A DNA stretch of 64,000 nt from positions 1,302,001-1,366,000 of the forward strand of contig NZ_CP184830.1 in NCBI RefSeq assembly GCF_049275935.1, given 5' to 3'. A program made the translations under genes and the position numbers. Every line of letters starts with the position of its first letter. The stretch's first letter is position 1. A model generated the notes under the pieces. It saw only the letters and a list, made by a program, of their open reading frames with translations, did no database searches and was not told the DNA's origin. The DNA comes from Endozoicomonas_A sp049275935. GTDB taxonomy: Bacteria; Pseudomonadota; Gammaproteobacteria; Pseudomonadales; Endozoicomonadaceae. Shown here piece after piece: positions 1 to 8,746 of the stretch.

Positions 1-2
1 AA

Positions 3-2162
3 GCAACCAGATATCTGGCTGCCACACTCATAGCTACCACTCAGCTGACGGGCTGTTCAGGTCCCTGGAATAATCCTCATCAGGAAAGTTCTGGTCATCA
101 GAACCAGACTGTCTACTACACCAATTTTCAACTCCCCCCCCAGCACTTTGATCCGGCTATTTCGTACAGCACTGATGAAAGTATGCTGATCGACCAGATC
201 TACGAGCCTCCTCTTGGTTATCACTTTCTGAAAAGGCCTTATGAACTGCAACCTCTGGTGGCTGAATCCATGCCAGAGGTTCGTTTTCTTAACGCCAACC
301 ACGAGGAGACCACTTTTGATAGCCCTGACATTGCCTTCAGTCGATACACCATCACCCTCAGGGAAGGTATTGTTTATCAGCCTCACCCGGCGTTCGCCAA
401 AAACGGTAAAGGCGATTACGTCTATCTCTTTAACGATGAAAGTGAAACCGTAAACTACAAAGCTCTTTCCGACTTTGGTCAAACAGCAACTCGGGGGCTG
501 GACGCAGACGACTTTCTCTATCAGATCAAAAGGATTGCCGACCCTCACAATAAAGCACCCTTAATTGGCTTCCTTGCTCAGTATATAGATGGCATGAGTG
601 AAGTGACCGAGGAATTAAAAACTGTTGAAAGAGACGGGTGGCTGGATCTTCGTGAATTCAAAATGAGGGGACTGGAAAGAGTTGATGAGCTGACTTTCTC
701 TATTACTATAAAAGGCATCTACCCCCAGTTTTCTTACTGGCTGGCCATGCACTTTTTTGCACCTGTCCCCTGGGAGGCGGATCGCTTCTATAACAACCCC
801 GGGTTCAAAGACAACAACCTGACTCTGGACTGGTATCCAGTCGGCACAGGTGCCTACATGATGACCAGAAATGACCCTAACAGGGAAATCATTCTGGAAC
901 GAAATCCTAACTTCAGGGATGATTTTTATCCCACTGAAGGAGCCCCCGGTGATAAAGAGGCAGGGTTGCTTGCTGATGCCGGAGCAAAGGTACCTTTCAT
1001 AGATAAAGCCATTTTCAGCCTGGACAAAGAAGTTTTGCCTATGTGGACCAAATTCCTGCAGGGATATTACGATCGCTCAGGAGAAAACCACGGCAACGTC
1101 ACCCAAAACTTTGACCAGGCCTTGACCATCGGCCCCGAGGGTGTAGAGCTTACCGACGAAATGCAAGACAGACAGATCACTCTGTCCCAGGATGTTAAGC
1201 CTGCGGTCTACTATATGGGCTTCAATATGCTGGACAATGTGGTGGGTGGTTACTCCCCGAAAAAGCAAAAGCTGCGTCAGGCCATCTCCATTGCCTGGAA
1301 TTCTGAAGAATATATAGAAATATTCCGAAACGGCTCCGCCATTCCTTTCATGGGGCCCATTCCTCCCGGTATTGAAGGTTCTCTGAAAGCAGAGGCAGGC
1401 ATCAATCCCTTCACCCACGACTGGAAAAATGGCAAGGCCGTTCGCAAAGACCTTGAATACGCCAAACAGCTTTTGGCTGAAGCGGGCTACCCCAATGGTC
1501 GTTATGCTGAAACAGGTAAGCCTTTGAAGCTCTATCTGGATGTCCAGGCCCAAGCCACCAGCAAAAGCCGTGAAGACTGGCAAAAACGCCAGCTCAAAAA
1601 ACTCGGCATAGAGTTAGAACTCAGAGCGACAGACTGGAATCGCTATAAAGAGAAAATGAGCACAGGGAACCACCAAATGTTCTCCTATGGCTGGTTGGCC
1701 GATTACCCTGATCCCGAGAATTTTCTGTTCTTGCTCTATGGCCCTCAAAGCCCTGTCGCCTGTCAATGTGACGGCAACAACAATGCCAACTATAACAATC
1801 CTCGCTATAACAGGCTTTTCAAGCAGATGAAGACCATGCAGCCCGGTCCTGAGCGAAATCGGTTAATCGCCGAAATGTTGGATCAGGTTCGCGCTGATGC
1901 TCCCTGGTTTACTGGCGAATACCCGAAAGAGTATTACCTGAATAACCAGTGGGTTTCTAATACCAAACGTCATGGCATCTCCAAGGCTACCCTTAAATAC
2001 CTGAAGATCGATTCAGAAGTGAGAAAACAAAAACAGGCTGAATGGAACCAACCCAATCTTGTCCCTCTGGTGGCAGGCATGGGGGTTTTTGTCGCTTTGT
2101 TTATTCCTGCGATTCGCGCCTATAGACGACGCCAGAAGCTGGTCATAAATACCGACAGCTAA
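3..2162 (+). CDS. ABC transporter substrate-binding lipoprotein, family 5 (peptide type), 5' end outside window
   Basis: Captures oligopeptide-like solutes outside the inner membrane and delivers them to the permeases encoded just downstream. The reading frame is open to the left edge, so the true start lies outside the window. The first codons encode a hydrophobic signal segment ending in LTGC, a lipobox, with the acylated cysteine at 54-56. The mature protein then follows the SBP_bac_5 layout, including an early FDP motif, a DWYPVGTGAY segment and a C-terminal YGWLADYPDPENF segment. Unusually, the last 40 residues contain a hydrophobic stretch (LVPLVAGMGVFVALFIPAI) followed by RAYRRR, which looks like a second membrane anchor. 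It heads a same-strand operon with gaps of 43, 10 and 1 bp. The family call is secure; the actual substrate is not visible. Confidence 0.9.
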   Translation, partial: ATRYLAATLIATTQLTGCSGPWNNPHQESSGHQNQTVYYTNFQLPPQHFDPAISYSTDESMLIDQIYEPPLGYHFLKRPYELQPLVAESMPEVRFLNANHEETTFDSPDIAFSRYTITLREGIVYQPHPAFAKNGKGDYVYLFNDESETVNYKALSDFGQTATRGLDADDFLYQIKRIADPHNKAPLIGFLAQYIDGMSEVTEELKTVERDGWLDLREFKMRGLERVDELTFSITIKGIYPQFSYWLAMHFFAPVPWEADRFYNNPGFKDNNLTLDWYPVGTGAYMMTRNDPNREIILERNPNFRDDFYPTEGAPGDKEAGLLADAGAKVPFIDKAIFSLDKEVLPMWTKFLQGYYDRSGENHGNVTQNFDQALTIGPEGVELTDEMQDRQITLSQDVKPAVYYMGFNMLDNVVGGYSPKKQKLRQAISIAWNSEEYIEIFRNGSAIPFMGPIPPGIEGSLKAEAGINPFTHDWKNGKAVRKDLEYAKQLLAEAGYPNGRYAETGKPLKLYLDVQAQATSKSREDWQKRQLKKLGIELELRATDWNRYKEKMSTGNHQMFSYGWLADYPDPENFLFLLYGPQSPVACQCDGNNNANYNNPRYNRLFKQMKTMQPGPERNRLIAEMLDQVRADAPWFTGEYPKEYYLNNQWVSNTKRHGISKATLKYLKIDSEVRKQKQAEWNQPNLVPLVAGMGVFVALFIPAIRAYRRRQKLVINTDS

Positions 2163-2205
2163 TAAAAAGCTGAAGAATAATTTTCAGGTTTAAGGACGTT
2201 CTACC

Positions 2206-3183
2206 ATGCTTGCTTATATTATCAGACGACTGATTTACGCCATTCCTATTCTTATTGGTGTCAATCTGATTACTTTTTTACTCTTCTTTGTGGTGAACAG
2301 CCCTGACGATATGGCACGAGCTCAGCTGGGGGATAAATACGTCACCGAGGAAGCCATTGAACTCTGGAAAGAGACGAATGGCTACCACCAGCCACTGTTT
2401 TTCAATCACGAAGAAGAAGGTCTGAAAGCACTGACAGAAACCATCTTTTTCAACAAATCCATCAGTCTCTTCAGCTTCGACTTTGGACGGTCGGAGAGCG
2501 GTCGGGATATTACCAGCGATGTTTCCCAGCGCATGTGGCCCAGCGTCATGTTTGCCCTGCCAACACTGCTCATCGGACTCTGGGTCAATATCAGCATAGC
2601 CCTTTTAGTGGTTATGTTCCGCAATACCGGACTTGAGAAAGTGTTTGTGGTCTCTTTTGTTGGCTTGATGTCTGTCTCTTACCTGTTTTACATCATTGGT
2701 GGCCAGTATCTGGTCACCCGTTTGTGGAACCTGGTGCCTGTGTCGGGTTTCCAGCCCGGACTGGGTTCCTTCAGGTTTCTGATTCTTCCGGTTGTTATTG
2801 GTGTCATTGCCGGTACCGGAGCCGGAGCCCGACTCTACCGGACACTGTTCCTGGAGGAAGCGAATCAGGATTACGCCCGCACGGCCAGGGCAAAAGGGGT
2901 AAGCGAAGTCAGCGTCCTGTTCCGGCACATTCTGCCCAACACCATGATCCCGATTCTGACCAATATCGTGATTGTCATTCCAATGCTGTTTATGGGCAGC
3001 CTGGTGATGGAATCCTTCTTTGGCATCCCGGGCCTGGGCAGTTACATGATTGATGCCCTGAAATCCCAGGACTTCGCCATTGTCAGAACAATGGTGTTTA
3101 TTGGCTCAGTACTCTACATCATAGGCCTGATTGCCACTGACATTTCATACACACTGGTCGATCCCCGTGTCAGGCTGAATTAG
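2206..3183 (+). CDS. ABC transporter permease, DppB/OppB family
   Basis: Inner-membrane channel subunit of the peptide-type importer. The 325-aa length and order of hydrophobic segments fit the OppB/DppB family: an N-terminal MLAYIIRRLIYAIPILIGV helix, a periplasmic loop of about 100 residues, then five further helices. The cytoplasmic EAA loop that docks the ATPase is visible as DYARTARAKGVSE followed by HILPN. The start ATG at 2206 follows an AAGGA site at a sensible distance, and the gene begins 43 bp after the binding-protein gene. The C-terminus (DISYTLVDPRVRLN) is the usual family ending. Nothing is missing. Confidence 0.92.
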   Translation: MLAYIIRRLIYAIPILIGVNLITFLLFFVVNSPDDMARAQLGDKYVTEEAIELWKETNGYHQPLFFNHEEEGLKALTETIFFNKSISLFSFDFGRSESGRDITSDVSQRMWPSVMFALPTLLIGLWVNISIALLVVMFRNTGLEKVFVVSFVGLMSVSYLFYIIGGQYLVTRLWNLVPVSGFQPGLGSFRFLILPVVIGVIAGTGAGARLYRTLFLEEANQDYARTARAKGVSEVSVLFRHILPNTMIPILTNIVIVIPMLFMGSLVMESFFGIPGLGSYMIDALKSQDFAIVRTMVFIGSVLYIIGLIATDISYTLVDPRVRLN

Positions 3184-3193
3184 GAGAACATCC

Positions 3194-4564
3194 ATGAAAC
3201 CGGTTATTTTATGGAGTGATGCATTGCTGTTTATCCTACTGGCAGCCATGATCGCATTCATTGTCAGTATCATTCGCAACAACGAGAGTCGTGAACGCTG
3301 GAGCAGAGTTTTTCGTTCCCGACTGGGCATGTCCTGCTTTCTGATTATTCTTACCTACATTGTCATAGGTGTTCTGGATTCACTGCATTTTCGCAAGGCG
3401 ATCGAACCTCTTGAAGGTCAGTATAAAAGTGACGTTTATTACTCCAGTCATATAAACAGTGTTCTGGATCTGGTGCTGGGCGAAATGGGGGAGGACAAGG
3501 AAAAAACCTATTCAGCCCCCTTCTCACTGAAATCATACTCCAAGGAAAATATGCAAGATGAACAAGGCAATACTTACCGGGATTATGCCAGCTTGAAACA
3601 TGCAGGTAAGCATCTGGAATCCTCTGATGACAGGCTTGTGGATATTGCCCTGCAATCATTTCAGGCGCTTCTCACTGGCCTGTTGTTCAGTGCTCTTCTG
3701 ATTGCTGCCCATGCCTATTGGATGAAAGGTAAAAACAGCATCTACCCGTGGAAAACGGCCTATATAACCCTGGCAATTATTATTTGCCTGCTCACCTGGA
3801 TGATTCACATCGGCTGCCTTTATCACATCCTGGGCACAGATAAAGGAGGTAACGATGTTCTCTACAAATGCCTCAAAGGTATTCGCACCGCCATGTTGAT
3901 TGGCACTCTGGCTACTCTGATCATGATGCCTATTGCCATTTCCCTTGGAATAGCCGCTGGTTATTTCAAAGGCTGGGTAGACGACATTATTCAGTATTTG
4001 TATACCACTCTCAGTTCTATTCCGGGTCTTCTATTGATTGCAGCCTCCGCTCTGCTGTTCCAGATATGGATTGACCTGAACCCTGATTACTTTAGTACCG
4101 GACTCGAAAAAGGTGATGCCAAATTCATCGGCCTATGCTTTATTCTCGGAGTTACCAGCTGGGCCACCCTCTGTCGTCTGCTCAGAGCGGAAACCTTGAA
4201 AATCAGTCAACTTGACTATGTCCAGGCTGCCCATGCTTTCGGCGTCAGTCATGCCAGAATCATCAGCAAACACATTCTGCCCAATGTTACCCATATCATT
4301 CTGATCATATTTGTTCTCGACTTCAGTGGTCTGGTAATGGCCGAGGCAGTGCTTGCCTACATCGGTGTGGGAGTCGACTCTTCAATGCACAGCTGGGGTA
4401 ATATGATCAGCACTAGCAGCGCAGAACTCAGTCGGGTACCCGCCGTCTGGTGGAACCTTGCAGGCGCTTTTACCCTGATGTTTGTTCTGGTGCTGGCAGC
4501 CAACCTTTTCTCGGACCTCGTCAGTGACGCCTTTAACCCCAAAACCCATTTGGAGGCTGCCTGA
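3194..4564 (+). CDS. ABC transporter permease, DppC/OppC family, enlarged
   Basis: Second channel subunit of the same importer. At 456 aa it is longer than the roughly 300 aa usual for OppC/DppC. The extra length is N-terminal: two hydrophobic helices, a charged periplasmic-like loop of about 80 residues containing many Lys/Glu/Ser, and another helix pair before the canonical permease core starts near residue 220 (LGTDKGGNDVLYKCLKGIRT). The EAA loop is present as DYVQAAHAFGVSHARI followed by HILPN. An AGGAGA ribosome site precedes ATG 3194, 10 bp after the previous gene. The large N-terminal loop resembles that of YejE-like permeases in general plan only. Function in the operon is clear, the role of the insert is not. 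Confidence 0.88.
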   Translation: MKPVILWSDALLFILLAAMIAFIVSIIRNNESRERWSRVFRSRLGMSCFLIILTYIVIGVLDSLHFRKAIEPLEGQYKSDVYYSSHINSVLDLVLGEMGEDKEKTYSAPFSLKSYSKENMQDEQGNTYRDYASLKHAGKHLESSDDRLVDIALQSFQALLTGLLFSALLIAAHAYWMKGKNSIYPWKTAYITLAIIICLLTWMIHIGCLYHILGTDKGGNDVLYKCLKGIRTAMLIGTLATLIMMPIAISLGIAAGYFKGWVDDIIQYLYTTLSSIPGLLLIAASALLFQIWIDLNPDYFSTGLEKGDAKFIGLCFILGVTSWATLCRLLRAETLKISQLDYVQAAHAFGVSHARIISKHILPNVTHIILIIFVLDFSGLVMAEAVLAYIGVGVDSSMHSWGNMISTSSAELSRVPAVWWNLAGAFTLMFVLVLAANLFSDLVSDAFNPKTHLEAA

Positions 4565-4565
4565 T

Positions 4566-6212
4566 ATGAGCATTACAGAATCCTCAGGGGAGAACATGGC
4601 CAAAACGGCCGAGAGCAAAGAACCGGCACTGCAGGTATCCAATCTTAATGTTGTCCTCAGACATGAACCCGATACCCGGATTCTAAAAGGCGTCAGTTTC
4701 CAACTGAACAAGGGTGAAGTCTTTGCATTGGTTGGCGAGTCAGGCAGTGGCAAGTCGGTAACATCGTTGTCAATCATGCGTCTGCTGCCCGATGCTCTGA
4801 AAATCACTCAGGGAATAATCCGGCAAGATGATACCAACCTGTTTGCCCTGACCGAGCAGGAAATGGGCTCCGTTCGTGGTAAAAAGATCGCCATGATCTT
4901 TCAGGATGCATTGACCTCTTTGAATCCGGTTCAAAAAGTGGGTGACCAGATTGCAGAAACCCTGAAAATACACACCAATCTGACCGGTGACGAGATCAGA
5001 AAACGCACTGTCCAACTGTTTGAAGAAGTCGGCCTTCCTGACCCGGATAAACGTGTAGACTGGTATCCCCACCAGATGTCCGGAGGTCAGCAGCAGCGGG
5101 TTATGATTGCTATGGCTCTGGCCTGTGAGCCGGATATTCTGCTGGCGGATGAGCCCACCACCGCCCTGGATGTCACCATTCAGAAGCAGATTCTGGAGCT
5201 GGTAAAAGCATTAACCATTAGCCGTGACCTGGCGGTATTGTTGATTACCCATGATATGGGCGTAGTTCGTGAAACCGCTGATCGTGTTGGTGTTATGTAT
5301 CAGGGTGAGATCATTGAGGAAGGCAGCTGTGATGATTTCTTTGAGAATCCTCGTGAAGAATACAGCCGTCGTCTGATTAACAGCCTGCCTGACATGGACG
5401 CTTACCGGCCTCAGACCCATCCCACTCCCTTGTTGAAGGTAGATAATCTGGAAGTTCACTTTCCCATTCGTAAGGGAATCCTCCAGAGAGTTCACGATTA
5501 CACCAAAGCGGTTAATGGCATCAGCTTCTCCATCGCCAAAGGTGAAACGCTGGCCCTGGTAGGCGAATCGGGTTGTGGCAAATCCACCACTGGTCGTGCC
5601 ATTCTTAACCTGGAAAAAGCGACCGGTGGTGAGATCTGGTACAACCACCGGAAAATTCACGCGCTTTCCCGCAGGGAAATGTTGCCCCTTCGCAAAAAAA
5701 TCCAGGTCATCTTCCAAAGCCCTTATTCTTCCATGAACCCACGTATGACGGTGGGTGACATTATCGAAGAAGGTATGATTAGCCTGCAGATGGGTCTGAG
5801 CAAAGCTGAAAGGGAGCAACGTGTTGAATCGCTTTTAAAGAGGGTCCAGCTGGAGCCTGAGCACCGCTATCGCTATCCCCACGAGTTCTCTGGTGGTCAG
5901 CGTCAGCGCATAGCCATCGCCCGGGCGCTTGCGGTTGAACCTGACCTGATCATTTGTGATGAACCTACCAGCGCACTGGATGTATCTATCCGCTCAGAAG
6001 TCATGGATTTGTTGCTGGAGTTGCAAAGAGAGCTGCAAGTCTCGTACCTGTTTATAACTCACGATCTTTCAATCATTCCTCATCTCGCTCACCGGGTCGC
6101 GGTGATGAAGGGAGGCAAAATTGTCGAACAGGGCCATACCGAAGATGTAATGACCAGACCTCAGCATGATTACACTCGTAAGCTGCTCAGCGCTGTTCCG
6201 GAAGTGCGTTAA
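4566..6212 (+). CDS. Fused double ABC ATPase of peptide importer (DppD-DppF / YejF type)
   Basis: Energises the importer; two nucleotide-binding domains that are separate proteins in Opp/Dpp are fused here, as in YejF and GsiA. Domain 1 has Walker A GESGSGKS (residues 57-64), signature MSGGQQQR and Walker B LLADEPT; domain 2 has GESGCGKS, FSGGQRQR and IICDEPT. Both H-loops (LLITHDMG and LFITHDLS) are intact, so both sites look catalytic. I chose ATG 4566 because a GGAGG site lies 9 bp upstream and the gene then starts one base after the previous stop; an upstream in-frame start would lie inside the permease gene. Length 548 aa is normal for the fused type. Confidence 0.93.
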   Translation: MSITESSGENMAKTAESKEPALQVSNLNVVLRHEPDTRILKGVSFQLNKGEVFALVGESGSGKSVTSLSIMRLLPDALKITQGIIRQDDTNLFALTEQEMGSVRGKKIAMIFQDALTSLNPVQKVGDQIAETLKIHTNLTGDEIRKRTVQLFEEVGLPDPDKRVDWYPHQMSGGQQQRVMIAMALACEPDILLADEPTTALDVTIQKQILELVKALTISRDLAVLLITHDMGVVRETADRVGVMYQGEIIEEGSCDDFFENPREEYSRRLINSLPDMDAYRPQTHPTPLLKVDNLEVHFPIRKGILQRVHDYTKAVNGISFSIAKGETLALVGESGCGKSTTGRAILNLEKATGGEIWYNHRKIHALSRREMLPLRKKIQVIFQSPYSSMNPRMTVGDIIEEGMISLQMGLSKAEREQRVESLLKRVQLEPEHRYRYPHEFSGGQRQRIAIARALAVEPDLIICDEPTSALDVSIRSEVMDLLLELQRELQVSYLFITHDLSIIPHLAHRVAVMKGGKIVEQGHTEDVMTRPQHDYTRKLLSAVPEVR

Positions 6213-6223
6213 GCGCCATTCCC

Positions 6224-6284
6224 CGCCCATCACGCTTAGTTATGGGCGAGCAGCCTGTCGGACTTAAGACTGTCCTACAGGCTG
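6224..6284 (+). terminator. Two consecutive hairpins after the ABC operon
   Basis: Two inverted repeats follow the last stop codon. The first pairs CGCCCAT (6224-6230) with ATGGGCG (6242-6248). The second pairs CAGCCTGT (6251-6258) with ACAGGCTG (6277-6284) and extends inward with GGAC/GTCC. No clear T-run follows, so these may stabilise the mRNA 3' end or act as a factor-aided terminator. Confidence 0.5.
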
Positions 6285-6382
6285 CGAGGGTTCTGGCTCG
6301 TTATGCATCCGTGAAGATAATCAGGCTCTACACCCTGAAGAAATGAACCCGATAGTGAAAAACTGTCCGGAATGTTTGAGAC

Positions 6383-6946
6383 TCAAAGTTCATTATTCTG
6401 AGGCTCGTTTTGAGCTATCGGGGACAGGGTTATAACCACATCACTGCTATCTGAGAAAGGTACTCTCTCAAAGCGAGTAGGAGACCAGTTACTCTCCCTG
6501 TTTGTTTTCACTGGACCGTAATCCCTTCCATCCACTGACAGTGTAATCATATACGGCTGCTCATCAGGATAATAAAATATGCCACCTGCAAAAACAGAGA
6601 AAGTATAGGTGGGCTTATAAACATCGGGGCTATCAAGGGACCAGGCCACAGTCCCCTTGGGATACCTGGCATCAGTGGGATGAAGGTCATTGTTCACATT
6701 CTGGAGACTGATACTGGTACTGATGGGAAGATAAACACCAGACTTAATAAAACTGTCCAAAGTGGCCTTCAAGCCACCCACCTTCCTGAAATATCTAAAA
6801 GCATTATGTTGAAAACCTGCAGCTACTGCACTAAAGCCATAGCCTAACCCCACCGTTTCATCTCTGAATGTCACTTCTGCTGCCGATGCTGTGGACAGGA
6901 AACCGGAAAGGAGTAAACCAACAGGAATAGCCATTAAAACTTTCAT
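6383..6946 (-). CDS. Small secreted protein of unknown function
   Basis: I do not recognise a family. The 187-aa product starts with a clear cleavable signal peptide: MKVLMAIPVGLLLSGFLS, with an expected cut after TASA (around residue 22). The mature part is rich in aromatic and polar residues typical of beta structure (for example YTFSVFAGGIFYYPDEQPY and the DSSDVVITLSP tail) and has no cysteines, so it is probably a periplasmic or surface beta protein. It is transcribed towards the ABC operon, with hairpins between them, and has no same-strand neighbour close by, so it is probably monocistronic. The start is the only one that gives a signal peptide. Confidence 0.7.
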   Translation of the reverse strand: MKVLMAIPVGLLLSGFLSTASAAEVTFRDETVGLGYGFSAVAAGFQHNAFRYFRKVGGLKATLDSFIKSGVYLPISTSISLQNVNNDLHPTDARYPKGTVAWSLDSPDVYKPTYTFSVFAGGIFYYPDEQPYMITLSVDGRDYGPVKTNRESNWSPTRFERVPFSDSSDVVITLSPIAQNEPQNNEL

Positions 6947-7255
6947 AACTAAAAAAGCCTCTTCTGATGTTATAACCCGGGAATATCATGAAGCTGCTTT
7001 AACCAGACCAAGGTCACATAAAAAATTCCAGTCACCATTTATCCATCTGTAGAAAAACAAACGAACGTCACCAGTCGGATTTTTACCAGCTCACTCGACA
7101 CTAACGACAAGATGTCGTCAATCAGATAGCAGAAGAAAGAGAAGTACTCCGCTTTATCAGATTCCCGAATTAACCCAACGCTCAAGTATAGATACTCATT
7201 TCCATCACTGCTTTTTTTACTGTGACACCCTCTTATTATTTTGGGAGGCTTCCTG
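6947..7255. other. Intergenic stretch without a convincing gene
   Basis: About 300 bp between the secreted-protein gene and the duplicated tpsB fragment. A minus-strand frame of 78 codons (7039-7275) exists but starts with TTG inside the duplicated tpsB tail and has no family resemblance or ribosome site. I see no RNA gene here. It should contain the promoter for the 6383-6946 gene, though no strong -35/-10 pair stands out. Confidence 0.4.
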
Positions 7256-7804
7256 GCAACCTGTTTGATGATCAAAGCATTTCAATCCCAGCTGGTCAGA
7301 CTAAACCGCGCATAAACCCGAAAGTCATTCCCTGAGACACCCACCGGCTCAAGCGTCTGGGCGGCGCTGATTTCCAGAGCGCCCCATTCGGCAGAGACTT
7401 TTGTCCCCAGGCCAGCGGAGGTGAGTTTTTCGTGGGAACCGGGCATCCTTGTCTCGCCATGATCAAGAAAGACAAAAGGTTCGATTGCGCTCTGTCGATA
7501 GGACAGGCCAGAGTAGTGCAGCTCTGTCTGCTGACGCCAGCCTTTGTCGCCGGTCACAGCACTGTTGTTATAGCCTCGAATGCTGTACAACCCTCCGAGA
7601 GCAAAGCCAAGGCTCGAAGGCAGAGTTGCTTCACTGGCCCACTGAGCCTCCCATGAAGACAGCACATAGAGTGGCGAGTCAAAGTTGTAGATCAGTGTCA
7701 GGCTCGGGTTCAACAAACTCAGGTACCGCACATCGTCATTCAGAATGGACTTGCTGCGCAGTCTGCTTAACAGCAGTCGGCCATTAACCTGCCAGTTGTC
7801 GTCC
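7256..7804 (-). pseudogene. Duplicated 3' fragment of the tpsB gene
   Basis: This stretch is a near-identical copy (a few scattered substitutions) of 8721-9269, at a constant offset of 1,465 bp. It carries only the last ~165 codons of the TpsB barrel, ending with the same FSLTSWD terminus at 7282, and lacks the signal peptide, POTRA domain and most strands. The breakpoint is sharp at 7804/7805, where homology stops in the middle of a codon run. It cannot make a functional transporter, but it provides about 549 bp of direct repeat flanking the toxin-antitoxin pair. Confidence 0.9.
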
Positions 7805-7960
7805 GAAGTCAGTCAGGACAGCCTGCCAATGGCTTACGCAGACACTGTCTCAAAAGACGGAATAGCCAATTATCAGTTAGCAGCAGACTGTGAATACCGC
7901 TTTCGGTTTCTCAGCATTGGCCCGGAGGAAGCAGTGTCGGTTTCTGTGCTGGAGTCCTGA
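7805..7960 (+). pseudogene. 3' remnant of an unidentified gene
   Basis: Immediately after the tpsB-fragment breakpoint a plus-strand frame continues with protein-like composition (SEVSQDSLPMAYADTVSK, then an LAADCEYRFRFLSIG segment) and stops at 7960. The upstream part of that frame is antisense tpsB, so this looks like the C-terminal 50 codons of a gene cut off when the duplication landed. No family is recognisable. The following 160 bp up to the DUF433 gene look non-coding and should hold the promoter of the toxin-antitoxin pair. Confidence 0.35.
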
Positions 7961-8124
7961 GATTCTGGCACTTAGCAACGGAGGCATGTAGGTCAGCGTG
8001 TTGGTTTGTTATGCTCAAAATTCAGTAAGTTGGCATGGATACAGGGTCAAATGGCTTGCCACATTGTTGAAAGCGCCCCCAACGCCTAAAATTACCGAAA
8101 AATCACAATAAATGGAGATACAAC

Positions 8125-8346
8125 GTGATTGACAGTAACATCTGGATTGTATGCAACCCTGAAGTCATGACAGGCAAGCCCTGCGTTAAAGGCACCCGGA
8201 TCACTGTAGAAAGCATTCTTGAAATGCTGAGTTCCGGCATGTCCTTCGCCGAAATCATATCGGACTTTCCCAGCCTGAATGAAACCAAGATACGAGCTGC
8301 CCTGGGTTATGCCGCCCAAAATCTGGCTAAGGGGGATGCTGCGTAG
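8125..8346 (+). CDS. DUF433 antitoxin-like protein
   Basis: A 73-aa protein with the hallmark DUF433 sequence: NPEVMTGKPCVKGTRITVE near the N-terminus, then a helix-turn-helix-like segment (ILEMLSSGMSFAEIISDFPS, then LNETKIRAALGYA). DUF433 proteins are small winged-helix-like proteins usually encoded directly before DUF5615 PIN-like proteins and are regarded as VapB-type antitoxins. It begins with GTG at 8125, preceded by GGAG at 8114-8117. The stop codon shares its last base with the start of the next gene, so the pair is translationally coupled. Antitoxin role is inferred from family and arrangement. Confidence 0.82.
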   Translation: MIDSNIWIVCNPEVMTGKPCVKGTRITVESILEMLSSGMSFAEIISDFPSLNETKIRAALGYAAQNLAKGDAA

Positions 8347-8684
8347 TGATATTGATTGATGAAAACCTGTCTTACAAACTGGCAGCAAGAATAGAAGCTG
8401 ATTACAAAGGGACGCAGGCTGTCTCAAGAGTCGAATCACTGGGTGAAGGAGCCCCGGATCGGCTGGTCTGGGAATACGCGAAAGCACACAATAAGGCCAT
8501 ATTAACCAAAGATAAAGACTTCGTAGATTTCTGGAGTCGGTTCGGGCCACCGCCTAAAGTCATCCACATTAAAATCGGTAACGCTCGTCTACCCGCTCTT
8601 GAATCCCTGATCAGTAATAACAGGAGTCGTATCAATCAATTTCTGACAGAGACTAATGATGGATTGCTGACCATTCAGTCATAA
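8346..8684 (+). CDS. DUF5615 PIN-like toxin candidate
   Basis: A 112-aa protein of the DUF5615 family, a reduced PIN-like/Mut7-C fold predicted to be an RNase. Visible acidic residues at the expected places include the N-terminal LIDENLS, the central TKDKDFVDF (the typical D-D motif after a beta strand) and SRVESLGEGAPD. The start GTG 8346 overlaps the DUF433 stop by one base. Length is normal for the family. With DUF433 it forms a putative type II toxin-antitoxin pair lying between the two tpsB direct repeats. Toxicity is inferred, not shown by the sequence. Confidence 0.8.
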   Translation: MILIDENLSYKLAARIEADYKGTQAVSRVESLGEGAPDRLVWEYAKAHNKAILTKDKDFVDFWSRFGPPPKVIHIKIGNARLPALESLISNNRSRINQFLTETNDGLLTIQS

Positions 8685-8746
8685 TGGCTCGCTCCCATGC
8701 TCAAGCGTGGCAACCTCGTGGCAACCTGTTTGATGATCAGAGCACC

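Noticed and set aside
4482..4565. Upstream start for the fused ATPase
   Set aside because: It lies within the permease gene, and ATG 4566 has a well-placed GGAGG site.
7039..7275. 78-codon minus-strand frame
   Set aside because: TTG start inside the duplicated tpsB tail, no ribosome site, no recognisable domain.
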